Origin: Candidatus Scatomonas pullistercoris
GTDB lineage: Bacteria > Bacillota > Clostridia > Lachnospirales > Lachnospiraceae
Direction: 5' to 3'
DNA: 64,000 nt
Assembly: GCA_018713515.1 (NCBI GenBank)
Contig: DVOO01000027.1
Coordinates: 1-64,000, forward strand
Shown: piece by piece, positions 51,823-59,273 of the stretch
How positions within the stretch are numbered: position 1 is the first letter of the stretch
Layout: each line of letters starts with the position of its first letter
The notes under the pieces: model-generated
What the model was told of the DNA's origin: nothing
Seen by the model: only the letters and a program-made list of their open reading frames with translations
Databases searched by the model: none
Program-made: the position numbers and the translations under genes

Positions 51823-51906
51823 AGGAATCACCTCCTTAAATAAAACGCGGTGCGTCATTTTTCAGCGCACATCCAGTATAGCATAGATTCATTTTAAGAT
51901 ACAGCG

Positions 51907-52497
51907 TTATTTTTCTGACAGAATGTACCCGCGGATCTCCCGCAGGCAGTCCTCAAAGGCTCCGTTATTTTCAAAGCGCCGGCCAATCCCCGCCGCCTCA
52001 AGCTTTTCCTCTGAAAAATCCTCGCAGTCTGCCAGAAATCTCCGGCACATTTCCGCATAGGCCGGCCGCTCCTGCTTCTCCTCCCGCTTCAGGGCGCGCT
52101 GCAGCCGGATCCCGTCCTCTGTCTCCACATACAGGGGACAGACCCCCTCAGGGCCGAAATATTCCCGCATCTTTTTACAGGATTCCAGCGTCCCGATCCC
52201 CAGGTAATCCTTCTTCTGCAGATCAATCTGCCCCTCATCCGCTGTAAAATAATACCAGGGTCCGGCTATGGTCTGGTAAACTCTCTCCTCAATGATCTTC
52301 CCTGACAGCCTTAAGTTTACCAGCTTCTGCTCATCCACAAAAAAATACTCGCGGCCGTCCTGCTCGCTGCTGCGGATGGGGCGTGTGGTATACAGAACCA
52401 GCGGCTCCAGGGAAAGATCCGGATCCTGCAGCAGCGCTTCATAAAAGTGATCCTTTCCCGATGCGCTTTTTCCCATAATATAAAAAATCTTGCCCAT
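51907..52497 (-). CDS. guanylate kinase-like protein
   Basis: The 196-aa protein has a P-loop (FYIMGKSASGKDHFYEAL) and the guanylate-kinase GMP segment LYTTRPIRSSEQDGREY with the YFFVDE that follows. True guanylate kinase reads SGxGKST and TRxPRxGE; here DH replaces ST and the arginine context differs, so it is probably a divergent homologue and not the essential Gmk. ATG 52497 follows GGCAGG; the frame to 52566 lacks a site. It lies 84 bases before holB. Confidence 0.82.
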   Translation of the reverse strand: MGKIFYIMGKSASGKDHFYEALLQDPDLSLEPLVLYTTRPIRSSEQDGREYFFVDEQKLVNLRLSGKIIEERVYQTIAGPWYYFTADEGQIDLQKKDYLGIGTLESCKKMREYFGPEGVCPLYVETEDGIRLQRALKREEKQERPAYAEMCRRFLADCEDFSEEKLEAAGIGRRFENNGAFEDCLREIRGYILSEK

Positions 52498-52599
52498 TCT
52501 ATGTACCTGCCCCCTGACTTTCCGGTTCACAGCCCGGATTTTCCTGCTAAATAAGTATTTTTGCATATGGCAGAATAAAAGTCAAGAGGCCGGAGCCCA

Positions 52600-53148
52600 T
52601 CACTGCTCCATCTGTTTTCCAAGAAACAGGGATGCCGTCATGGCCAGCTTCTGCTCCATCTCACCCATTCTGCCGCTGGAATTCTTGCCCAGCAGAATGA
52701 CCGCGCCGATGGCATCCCCGGCGCAGATGACCGGCACAATGACCTGGGAAGCCGTGTTCATCTTATCATCCGGAGTCACTGGAATAAAATCTTTCTGGCT
52801 TCTGTCGGCGCAGATACTCTCCCGGTCCGCGATCATCTGTTCCAGTTCACGGCTGATGGCCTTTCCTGCATATTCTCTCTGCTCCGGACCGCAGGCCGCT
52901 ATAATCTGGTCATGATCAGAAATGCAGACCAGATGGCCGCTGACCTGGGAGAGGGACTGGGCGTACTCTTTCGCGAACACACCCAGCTCCCCGATGGGAG
53001 AATACTTTTTCAGGATTATTTCTCCCTCTTTCCCTGTAAATATTTCCATAGGCTCCCCCTCCCGGATCCGCATGGTCCGCCGGATCTCCTTGGGAATCAC
53101 GACCCGCCCCAGATCATCAATGCGCCGCACAATTCCTGTTGCTTTCAT
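52600..53148 (-). CDS. spoVT: stage V sporulation protein T
   Basis: The 182-aa regulator has an N-terminal AbrB DNA-binding domain (MKATGIVRRIDDLGRVVIPK) and a C-terminal GAF-like domain (about 55-180). It modulates sigma-G genes in the forespore. The start follows GGAGGAA. A sigma-G-like promoter lies 58 bases upstream, in keeping with known control. Its presence points to a spore former. Confidence 0.95.
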   Translation of the reverse strand: MKATGIVRRIDDLGRVVIPKEIRRTMRIREGEPMEIFTGKEGEIILKKYSPIGELGVFAKEYAQSLSQVSGHLVCISDHDQIIAACGPEQREYAGKAISRELEQMIADRESICADRSQKDFIPVTPDDKMNTASQVIVPVICAGDAIGAVILLGKNSSGRMGEMEQKLAMTASLFLGKQMEQ

Positions 53149-53205
53149 ATAAAAATTCCTCCATCTTACAGTATTTACATTTCTTTTCCTGTGTGTCAGT
53201 AAATG

Positions 53206-53234
53206 TAGTATCTGTAAAACAGAGGAATTTATTC
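53206..53234 (-). promoter_or_regulatory. sigma-G-like promoter of spoVT
   Basis: GAATA and GATACTA are spaced by 17 bases on the minus strand, matching the forespore sigma-G consensus (GMATR, 17-18 bases, CATnMTA) at all but the first -10 base. Confidence 0.6.
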
Positions 53235-53295
53235 TCATGCCGTATGGCGTCTTCTCATTCTTGCCCCCATGGAAAATCCGGAAAAAACAGTATTT

Positions 53296-54267
53296 TCAGG
53301 ATCTTTCCCGGTAAAAGCTTCCGCCGTATTTTTCCACTTCATCACAGACCCAGCGTATCTTGTTCTGGGAGTCTTCGCTGGTTCCGCAGATGCCGCCGTC
53401 CCAGAAGATCAGTGCCCCGTCTCTTCCGTAGATATCGATGGCCGTCCTCACGGATTCCCTCACCACCTCTTCCGGGGCGAAAGGAGCGCAGCCCGGGCCG
53501 TGACGGTCCCAGCCGCCGGTAATCACAAGCCGGTTCCCAAGCTCCCGCTTATCGGCCAAAAGCTGTTCATTGGGTTCCGGAAGCTGACAGATATCGGCGC
53601 CGCAGTCCAGGAATTCCCGGATCAGGTACTGGCAGTTTCCGCAGCAATGGAACTCCGCCAGAGCGCCGGCCTCATGGACCGCATCGTTGATCCGCTTCAG
53701 ATGGGGCTTATAGATGCGCCGGAAAACATCCCTAGCCAGAAACGGCCCGCCCGCCGCCGCAAAGTCATCTCCCGTAAACATAATGTCGGGATGGATGTAT
53801 TCGCCGATCTTTCCCGCAATCTTCACCAGAAAATCTGCAATGGCCGAAACAAACGCCTCCATCTCCTCCGGCTCCTCACAGACGGCGCAGAGCGCGTCCT
53901 CCCATCCCAGCATATTCACCGGAATCAGAAAAACGCCGGCCGTGTTCAGCATGGCGATATTCACCTTGTCCGGATCGCTGTTTTCACGAAAGCGTTCTGC
54001 CATGCCCTCCCAGTCCAGCGCCTCCGGATCGGGAAATTTTACTGTCTCCCGCCACTGGGAAAGCTCCTTCATAGCTTTCCAGCCCGGCATGGGCATCTCT
54101 CCCACATCATTTTTTACCCATTTGATATTACAGAAATCCGCTCCCGTTTCCGGATCCCTCTCCGACCAGAAATCCGGCATAAATACATTGCAGTCTCCAG
54201 GAAAAACCGGCACCCGTTCCGGCTTTCCTCCCCGGGCCGCAGTCAGATAATTTTCTCTCGCCGTCAT
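53296..54267 (-). CDS. UroD-family corrinoid/thiol methyltransferase, copy 2
   Basis: The 323-aa TIM-barrel protein has GKPERVPVFPG at the start and FHCCGNCQYLIREF, which provides the HxCG-type zinc site expected for MtaA-like methyltransferases; the GGWDRHGPG region closes the barrel. It should carry methyl groups between a corrinoid protein and a thiol; the partner is not in the window. The next upstream gene encodes a homologue and ends 52 bases before. ATG 54267 follows AGGGAGG. Confidence 0.82.
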   Translation of the reverse strand: MTARENYLTAARGGKPERVPVFPGDCNVFMPDFWSERDPETGADFCNIKWVKNDVGEMPMPGWKAMKELSQWRETVKFPDPEALDWEGMAERFRENSDPDKVNIAMLNTAGVFLIPVNMLGWEDALCAVCEEPEEMEAFVSAIADFLVKIAGKIGEYIHPDIMFTGDDFAAAGGPFLARDVFRRIYKPHLKRINDAVHEAGALAEFHCCGNCQYLIREFLDCGADICQLPEPNEQLLADKRELGNRLVITGGWDRHGPGCAPFAPEEVVRESVRTAIDIYGRDGALIFWDGGICGTSEDSQNKIRWVCDEVEKYGGSFYRERS

Positions 54268-54319
54268 ATGCAGCCTCCCTTCCAAAACAGGCAGCCAGGC
54301 ACTGCCTTCGTTTTCTTTT

Positions 54320-55318
54320 CTAATTCTGAATGATGCCGTGCTTCTTCAGAAGCTCCTGCCTGCATACATCCGCCTCCTCCCAGATGATGCGGTCCATTTC
54401 TGTCAAAGGCGGATTAATGAAGGGATAGTAATTGCCCCCTTCCGAAAGGGTCATGATCTCTTCGTGGATTTCCCTGCGGAGCTCTTCCTCCGTCAGACTT
54501 CCCACGGCCATACCGGCCGCGTATTTCTGAAAATTGGGAGAGACCCCGTAGGCCATCCGCTCCCCGGTAATCTCCTTCATTTTCTTCACATCGTTAATGT
54601 CCATGCACTGGAGGCAATCCACTCCTATGTCACAGATATCGGGAATAATATCCTCAATCAGACCGCAGGAATGCAGTTCAAAAATCATGCCAAGACTGTG
54701 GCAGTGATCGGTAATCTTTTTCAGCCGCGGCTTGAACATGGTCCTCCAGATTTCCGGAGAGAAAAACAGGCCTCTCTGGGTTCCGTAATCATCATGAAAA
54801 TTCAGCACATCCGGATTGTAATATTCCTTCAGCTTGGTGAGCTGCGCGCACTTAAAGTCCACCATGGCGTCCAGAAATTCCTCCACCTCCTCCGGATCCG
54901 TCAGCAGGGAGCAGAGCGCATTCTCAAATCCCATCAGCGTATGCATTCTCTCAAAGAGGCCGTTCAGACTGCTGGTGTACAGCATCTTATGTTCCCGGTC
55001 GACCTCCGCCACATGATCGATTTCTGCGGCTTTTTCCCAGTCCCAGGCTTCCATGTCCGGGAACTTGATCTGCTCTCTCCAGCGGCAGATATCACTGCAG
55101 ATGGGCGGCACGGTACTGTCCGGCACCGGCGCCATCTCCCCTTCCGAATAAGCCCAGGTAACCCCGAACCAGTCTTTACCGCCCTGTCCCCCGGAAGGTC
55201 TTTCCCAGAACCCGTTCTGGGGAGCCAGAAAGCAAACTCCCTCGCTTAAAAGATGGGGCAGCCCATCGGGTATTTCATGCCTGTAAACCTTCAGCATATC
55301 TTCCTTCTCGTTTACCAT
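54320..55318 (-). CDS. UroD-family corrinoid/thiol methyltransferase, copy 3
   Basis: The 332-aa homologue of copy 2 has FELHSCGLIEDIIPDI as HxCG zinc site, DVLNFHDDYGTQRGLF as active-site aspartates and FINPPLTEMD near the end. The two are cotranscribed. The N-terminal 50 residues hold an insert with LLSEGVCFLAPQNG. AGGAGG precedes the ATG. The rbsK terminator lies immediately upstream, so it has its own promoter, although I could not name one. Confidence 0.82.
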   Translation of the reverse strand: MVNEKEDMLKVYRHEIPDGLPHLLSEGVCFLAPQNGFWERPSGGQGGKDWFGVTWAYSEGEMAPVPDSTVPPICSDICRWREQIKFPDMEAWDWEKAAEIDHVAEVDREHKMLYTSSLNGLFERMHTLMGFENALCSLLTDPEEVEEFLDAMVDFKCAQLTKLKEYYNPDVLNFHDDYGTQRGLFFSPEIWRTMFKPRLKKITDHCHSLGMIFELHSCGLIEDIIPDICDIGVDCLQCMDINDVKKMKEITGERMAYGVSPNFQKYAAGMAVGSLTEEELRREIHEEIMTLSEGGNYYPFINPPLTEMDRIIWEEADVCRQELLKKHGIIQN

Positions 55319-55342
55319 ATTCTCCTCCTCTCCGCAGAGAAA

Positions 55343-55383
55343 ATACCCCGGACCATAAATCCTCGATTTAAGGTCCGGGGTAT
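55343..55383 (-). terminator. rbsK terminator
   Basis: ATACCCCGGACC (55343-55354) pairs with GGTCCGGGGTAT (55372-55383), extended inside by TAAATC/GATTTA, and the minus strand continues TTTTC. Confidence 0.93.
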
Positions 55384-55417
55384 CCAGCTGTTCTTCATTC
55401 AGTTTCTGCTCCGTCCC

Positions 55418-56296
55418 TTAAAAATTCTTTACTTCTTCCACGGTCGGAATGGACGAGGAGGCGCCTGGTCTGGATACAGCTATGGCTGAGGCCCGGGCCG
55501 CCTCATCCAGAGCCTCCGGTATCGGCCGCCCTTCCAGAATGGCAGCCAGGAAAAAGCCCGTAAAGGTATCGCCGGCCGCTGTGGTATCTACCGCATTTAC
55601 TTTATAAATATCCTGGTGAAACTCCTGCAGGCTGTCCTTATACATGGAACCTCTGGATCCCATGGTCAGTACAAACTTTCCGCCGGGATACGCTTCCAGC
55701 AGACGCTCCGGCTGCTTTCCGGGATCGCTTTCTCCCGTCATCTGCTCTGCTTCCACCTCATTTACCAGAAAATACGCAACCTTTGTCATATCGCATGCCT
55801 TCAGCTTATCGTCAAAGGGCGACGGATTCAGAACAATCACCATGCCCCTCTCCCAGGCTCTGTCGATCAGATAATCCAGATGGTTCACTTCATTCTGCAG
55901 TACCAGCATATCCCCGGCCTCAAAATGACTCAGCACTTCATCGATATGTTCCTTTGTCTGCTTCTGGTTGCTGCCCCCGAACAGAAGAATGCAGTTCTGT
56001 CCGTTCCTGTCCACCTGAATCACCGTATGCCCGTTCCGTCCCTCTGTTCTTCTGATGAAGCGGGTATCCACGCCGTTAGCCCTGCAGAGCTCCAGCAGCA
56101 TTTCACCGTCCTCGCCCACAGCGCCCGCGTGGTAAACCGGAACTCCCGCCCTGGCCAGCGCAATGGACTGATTCAGTCCCTTTCCTCCCGGAAATGTCTC
56201 CGTCTTTTCCGAGGAAATCGTCTCGCCTCCCCGCACAATGTGATCCACTGTATAAACGTAGTCGATATTCAGGGATCCAAAGTTTAATACCTTCAT
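55418..56296 (-). CDS. rbsK: ribokinase-type PfkB sugar kinase
   Basis: The 292-aa kinase shows both PfkB signatures, FPGGKGLNQSIALARAG (about 36-52) and DTTAAGDTFTGFF, with D of AAGDTF as catalytic base. The N-terminal NFGSLNIDYVYTVDHI fits ribokinase. It phosphorylates ribose or a similar sugar at the C5 hydroxyl. Its ATG overlaps the lgt stop (ATGA). No transporter adjoins it; the sugar-binding lipoprotein at 30806 is distant. Confidence 0.88.
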   Translation of the reverse strand: MKVLNFGSLNIDYVYTVDHIVRGGETISSEKTETFPGGKGLNQSIALARAGVPVYHAGAVGEDGEMLLELCRANGVDTRFIRRTEGRNGHTVIQVDRNGQNCILLFGGSNQKQTKEHIDEVLSHFEAGDMLVLQNEVNHLDYLIDRAWERGMVIVLNPSPFDDKLKACDMTKVAYFLVNEVEAEQMTGESDPGKQPERLLEAYPGGKFVLTMGSRGSMYKDSLQEFHQDIYKVNAVDTTAAGDTFTGFFLAAILEGRPIPEALDEAARASAIAVSRPGASSSIPTVEEVKNF

Positions 56297-57102
56297 GCTT
56301 CAACCTCCCTCTCCATGTTCTTATTCTCCAGAGGCGTCTCCGCCCCGGATCTGCTCCTTCTCCGCAAAATCAGCAGCACAATTCCTGCCGCAAATGTAAA
56401 GATACTCATAAACTGAGAGGTGGACAGCGGCCCCACAAATCCGCGTATGGAATCCCCTCTCCAGAACTCCAGGATAAAACGTCCCCCGCTGTACAGAATC
56501 AGGTACCAGGCCGTCACTTCCCCGTCCCTCTTCTGAAGCTTCTTATCATAAAGGATCAGGAAGAAAAACATCAGGAAATCCAGCGCGCTGGAGATCAGCT
56601 GCGTGGGGACGAGCGCCACCCCGTTGGGCGCAAAATCCGAATGGGTAAAGGTCACCGCCAGCGGGCCATGGGACTCTACTCCGTAGCAGCAGCCTGCCAG
56701 GAAGCAGCCGATCCGCCCGAATCCCTGGGCCAGGGCAACGCTGGCCATGCCCACATCAAAAAACTTCCAGACCGGAAGCTTCTGCCAGCGACAGTACAGG
56801 TATCCTCCCAGAATACCTCCCAGAATGCCTCCCATGACTACCCAGCCGTTGGCCAGGGACGTCCAGAAAACAGAGAGATCCACGAGAATATCCGGCAGAA
56901 CGGTGATTATATACAAAAGCTTGGAGCAGAGATATCCCAGCACCACACAGCAGATCACCAGTCCGAACACCTTGCCGGCATCCAGGCCCTTCTTCTTTGC
57001 CCTGTACTCCGCGCAGAAGTACGCTGCCAGAATTCCCACAGCCGTCATCAGCCCGTATCCGTGGATCGTAAAGGGTCCGATTGTCAACAGATCATTATAC
57101 AT
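56293..57102 (-). CDS. lgt: prolipoprotein diacylglyceryl transferase
   Basis: The 269-aa membrane enzyme adds diacylglycerol to the lipobox cysteine of prolipoproteins. It has the HGYG motif near residue 18 (FTIHGYGLMTA), and the Lgt signature GRIGCFLAGCCYG. About seven helices are present. It would act on the lipoproteins encoded at 7871, 30806 and 58038. It overlaps rbsK by four bases and begins 18 bases after the methyltransferase gene. Confidence 0.96.
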   Translation of the reverse strand: MYNDLLTIGPFTIHGYGLMTAVGILAAYFCAEYRAKKKGLDAGKVFGLVICCVVLGYLCSKLLYIITVLPDILVDLSVFWTSLANGWVVMGGILGGILGGYLYCRWQKLPVWKFFDVGMASVALAQGFGRIGCFLAGCCYGVESHGPLAVTFTHSDFAPNGVALVPTQLISSALDFLMFFFLILYDKKLQKRDGEVTAWYLILYSGGRFILEFWRGDSIRGFVGPLSTSQFMSIFTFAAGIVLLILRRRSRSGAETPLENKNMEREVEA

Positions 57103-57120
57103 AATTTATCCTGCTTTCTC

Positions 57121-58005
57121 TTAGTCTCTTCCAGCCCCGGTCTCCTGCCGCAGCAGCCGGATATGCTCCGGGGTAGTTCCGCAGCAGCCGCCGAGGATGC
57201 CGGCGCCTGCCTCCGCCAGCCTTTTCATGTGCTCCGCGAATTTCTCAGGCGTCATGGGATAGACAGAATTTCCCCGGCTGTCCGTTACGGGAATGCCCGC
57301 GTTTGGCTTGACGATGAGCGGTACCTTTGCCGCCTTTTTCATGCTCTCCACAACGCCGAGAAGCTGATCCGGCCCCACAGAACAGTTTACGCCCACAGCG
57401 GAAGCCCCCTGTTCCTGCAGAACCTCCACAGCCTCCGCGGCAGTGCCGCCGAACAGGGCCCGGCCGTCCTCCTGCACGGTCAGCGTACAGAGCACCGGCA
57501 GATCGGTTTCTTCCCGTGCGGCCCGCAGTGCCACGGAGGTTTCTGCCACGCTTAGCATGGTTTCCGCCACCAGCAGATCCACACCGGCCTTTGCCAGAAC
57601 TGCGGCCTGTTCTCTATAAGCCTCCAGAAGCTCCTCCTCCGTAAGCTCTCCCAGAGGCTCCAGCAGCTCGCCGGTTGTTGTCATATCGCCGGCCAGGAGT
57701 ACTTCGTCTCCCACTGCTCTCCGGCTGGCCTCCACAAGACCCCGGTTCAGCTTCTCCACCTCCCCCTCCAGACCATGTTTTTTCAGGCTGATCCGGTTGG
57801 CCGCAAAAGTGGGCGCGTAGAGAATATCACTGCCCGCGTCCCGGTACTGCCGCTGCAGCTCTGCCATTGTCTCCTCATGTTCCAGAATCCAGGCCTCTGT
57901 ACAGACATTTCTTGGCATGCCCTTCTTCATCAGATTGGAACCCGTGGCACCATCCAGATACAGGAGGCGCCCGGAGGCCAATGCTTGAAATTTATCTCTT
58001 TTCAT
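57121..58005 (-). CDS. homocysteine S-methyltransferase family protein
   Basis: The 294-aa barrel has the family start YLDGATGSNLMKKG, zinc ligands in GVNCS (about C204) and GGCCGTTP (about 271-272). It transfers a methyl group to homocysteine, giving methionine, or acts with folate or corrinoid partners, as the N-terminal part of MetH does. As a free module of this length it may work with a separate B12 protein. It lies between the PrsA-like gene (32 bases) and lgt. Confidence 0.87.
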   Translation of the reverse strand: MKRDKFQALASGRLLYLDGATGSNLMKKGMPRNVCTEAWILEHEETMAELQRQYRDAGSDILYAPTFAANRISLKKHGLEGEVEKLNRGLVEASRRAVGDEVLLAGDMTTTGELLEPLGELTEEELLEAYREQAAVLAKAGVDLLVAETMLSVAETSVALRAAREETDLPVLCTLTVQEDGRALFGGTAAEAVEVLQEQGASAVGVNCSVGPDQLLGVVESMKKAAKVPLIVKPNAGIPVTDSRGNSVYPMTPEKFAEHMKRLAEAGAGILGGCCGTTPEHIRLLRQETGAGRD

Positions 58006-58037
58006 TTCGATCTCCTGTCGGGTATTCCGTCCGGCGC

Positions 58038-59165
58038 TTATTCCGCCCCGCTGCTGGAGCTGCTGCCGGAGGTGCTGTCCGTACTGCCGGAGCTGCTGCT
58101 GCCGGAAGTACTGTCCGTACTGCTGTCAGAAGACGTTTCCTCGGTCTTGATCGTATAAAGATCCTTATCAGATACCAGGATATTCTTCCAGACGGATGTC
58201 TCCTCAATACTGCTGGAATCTTTCCATTCCTGCAGCTTATTGTTATAGTTTTCATTTTCTCTTTCCAGAACAATAGAATCCTTCTTGGAAGCTGTGGCCT
58301 CTTCATCGAAAGCCAGATCCAGACGGACGATATAATAGTACTCGTCAGTCTCGATTACACTGCTGTATACCTGGCCGTCCGACATGGAATTTACAGCCTC
58401 TTTTACTTCATCCGGCATAACCGTATCATCGCTGCCATAGCTGTAGCTTCCGGAGACAAATTCTTCATTCTGGGCTTCCGATATATCGTTAAATTCTACT
58501 GTGGAAGGATCCTCAGAGGCCTGGATCTGCTCCAGAACAGCCTGCGCGTCCTCCAGGCGGGCCGCCTTCTCATCGTCCGAGATAGCTTCTTCATCCTGGG
58601 TCAGCGGAATCCGCGCGTACGTAATGCTGGTCTGGGCAGCCTCCTCATCGCTGACCTCCCGGTCCGTATCCGCTACCATAGGCTCCCACATCTTATTCTG
58701 ATAGGTGTACAGCTGCAGAACCTGTGCCACATCTTCCACCGTAGCGCCCATCCGGGTCATGGCATCCGGGTTGCTGTCGGCAAAGGTCTGCGCCGTATCT
58801 GTAATTGTCTGCAGTTCCTCCTCAGTCAGCGATACGCCGTACTCCTCCGCATGCTGTCTCTGCAGAACCATCTCTACAAAAGTATCCGTTGTGGATTCCT
58901 TAAACTGGGCGCCGTAATCGTCCGAGCTGGTTCCCGTTCCCCACATGGAGCCGGATGAGCCAAACCCGTAGCTCACCATCATATTTTCTGTCTCCGCCTG
59001 CTGGTGTCTCAGATAAAAGCTGGCGCATCCCAGATTAATCTCCTCATCGTTGATGATCAGGGCTGTCTCCGTTCCGTCTACTGTATCTCCACATCCGGCC
59101 AGTCCGGCTGCCGCCAGGGCCAGGGACATAATCCCGCAGATGGCTGCTGTCTTCGCTGTTTTCAT
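58038..59165 (-). CDS. PrsA/SurA-like foldase lipoprotein
   Basis: The 375-aa lipoprotein (AGLAGC near residue 25) has an N-terminal SurA-like helical segment (about 35-185) and a parvulin-like middle (about 185-310), of which several core positions are not obvious, so isomerase activity is uncertain. The tail is a low-complexity serine/threonine/glycine stretch (about 335-375) with the repeat STSGSSSSG. It sits downstream of mfd with its own sigma-A promoter. Confidence 0.82.
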   Translation of the reverse strand: MKTAKTAAICGIMSLALAAAGLAGCGDTVDGTETALIINDEEINLGCASFYLRHQQAETENMMVSYGFGSSGSMWGTGTSSDDYGAQFKESTTDTFVEMVLQRQHAEEYGVSLTEEELQTITDTAQTFADSNPDAMTRMGATVEDVAQVLQLYTYQNKMWEPMVADTDREVSDEEAAQTSITYARIPLTQDEEAISDDEKAARLEDAQAVLEQIQASEDPSTVEFNDISEAQNEEFVSGSYSYGSDDTVMPDEVKEAVNSMSDGQVYSSVIETDEYYYIVRLDLAFDEEATASKKDSIVLERENENYNNKLQEWKDSSSIEETSVWKNILVSDKDLYTIKTEETSSDSSTDSTSGSSSSGSTDSTSGSSSSSGAE

Positions 59166-59199
59166 AACTTCCTCCCGTAAATCAATGGTTTTCTAACTG

Positions 59200-59228
59200 A
59201 TTATATCCTTTTTTCACAAACCCGGCAA
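59200..59228 (-). promoter_or_regulatory. sigma-A promoter of the PrsA-like gene
   Basis: TTGCCG and a perfect TATAAT are spaced by 17 bases on the minus strand, 35 bases before the ATG. A weak CCGGCA/TGCCGG stem nearby could end mfd transcription. Confidence 0.7.
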
Positions 59229-59273
59229 CTATTTCATGTATTTTTCACAAAGCTGCCGGAGCCCGGCCGCCTT

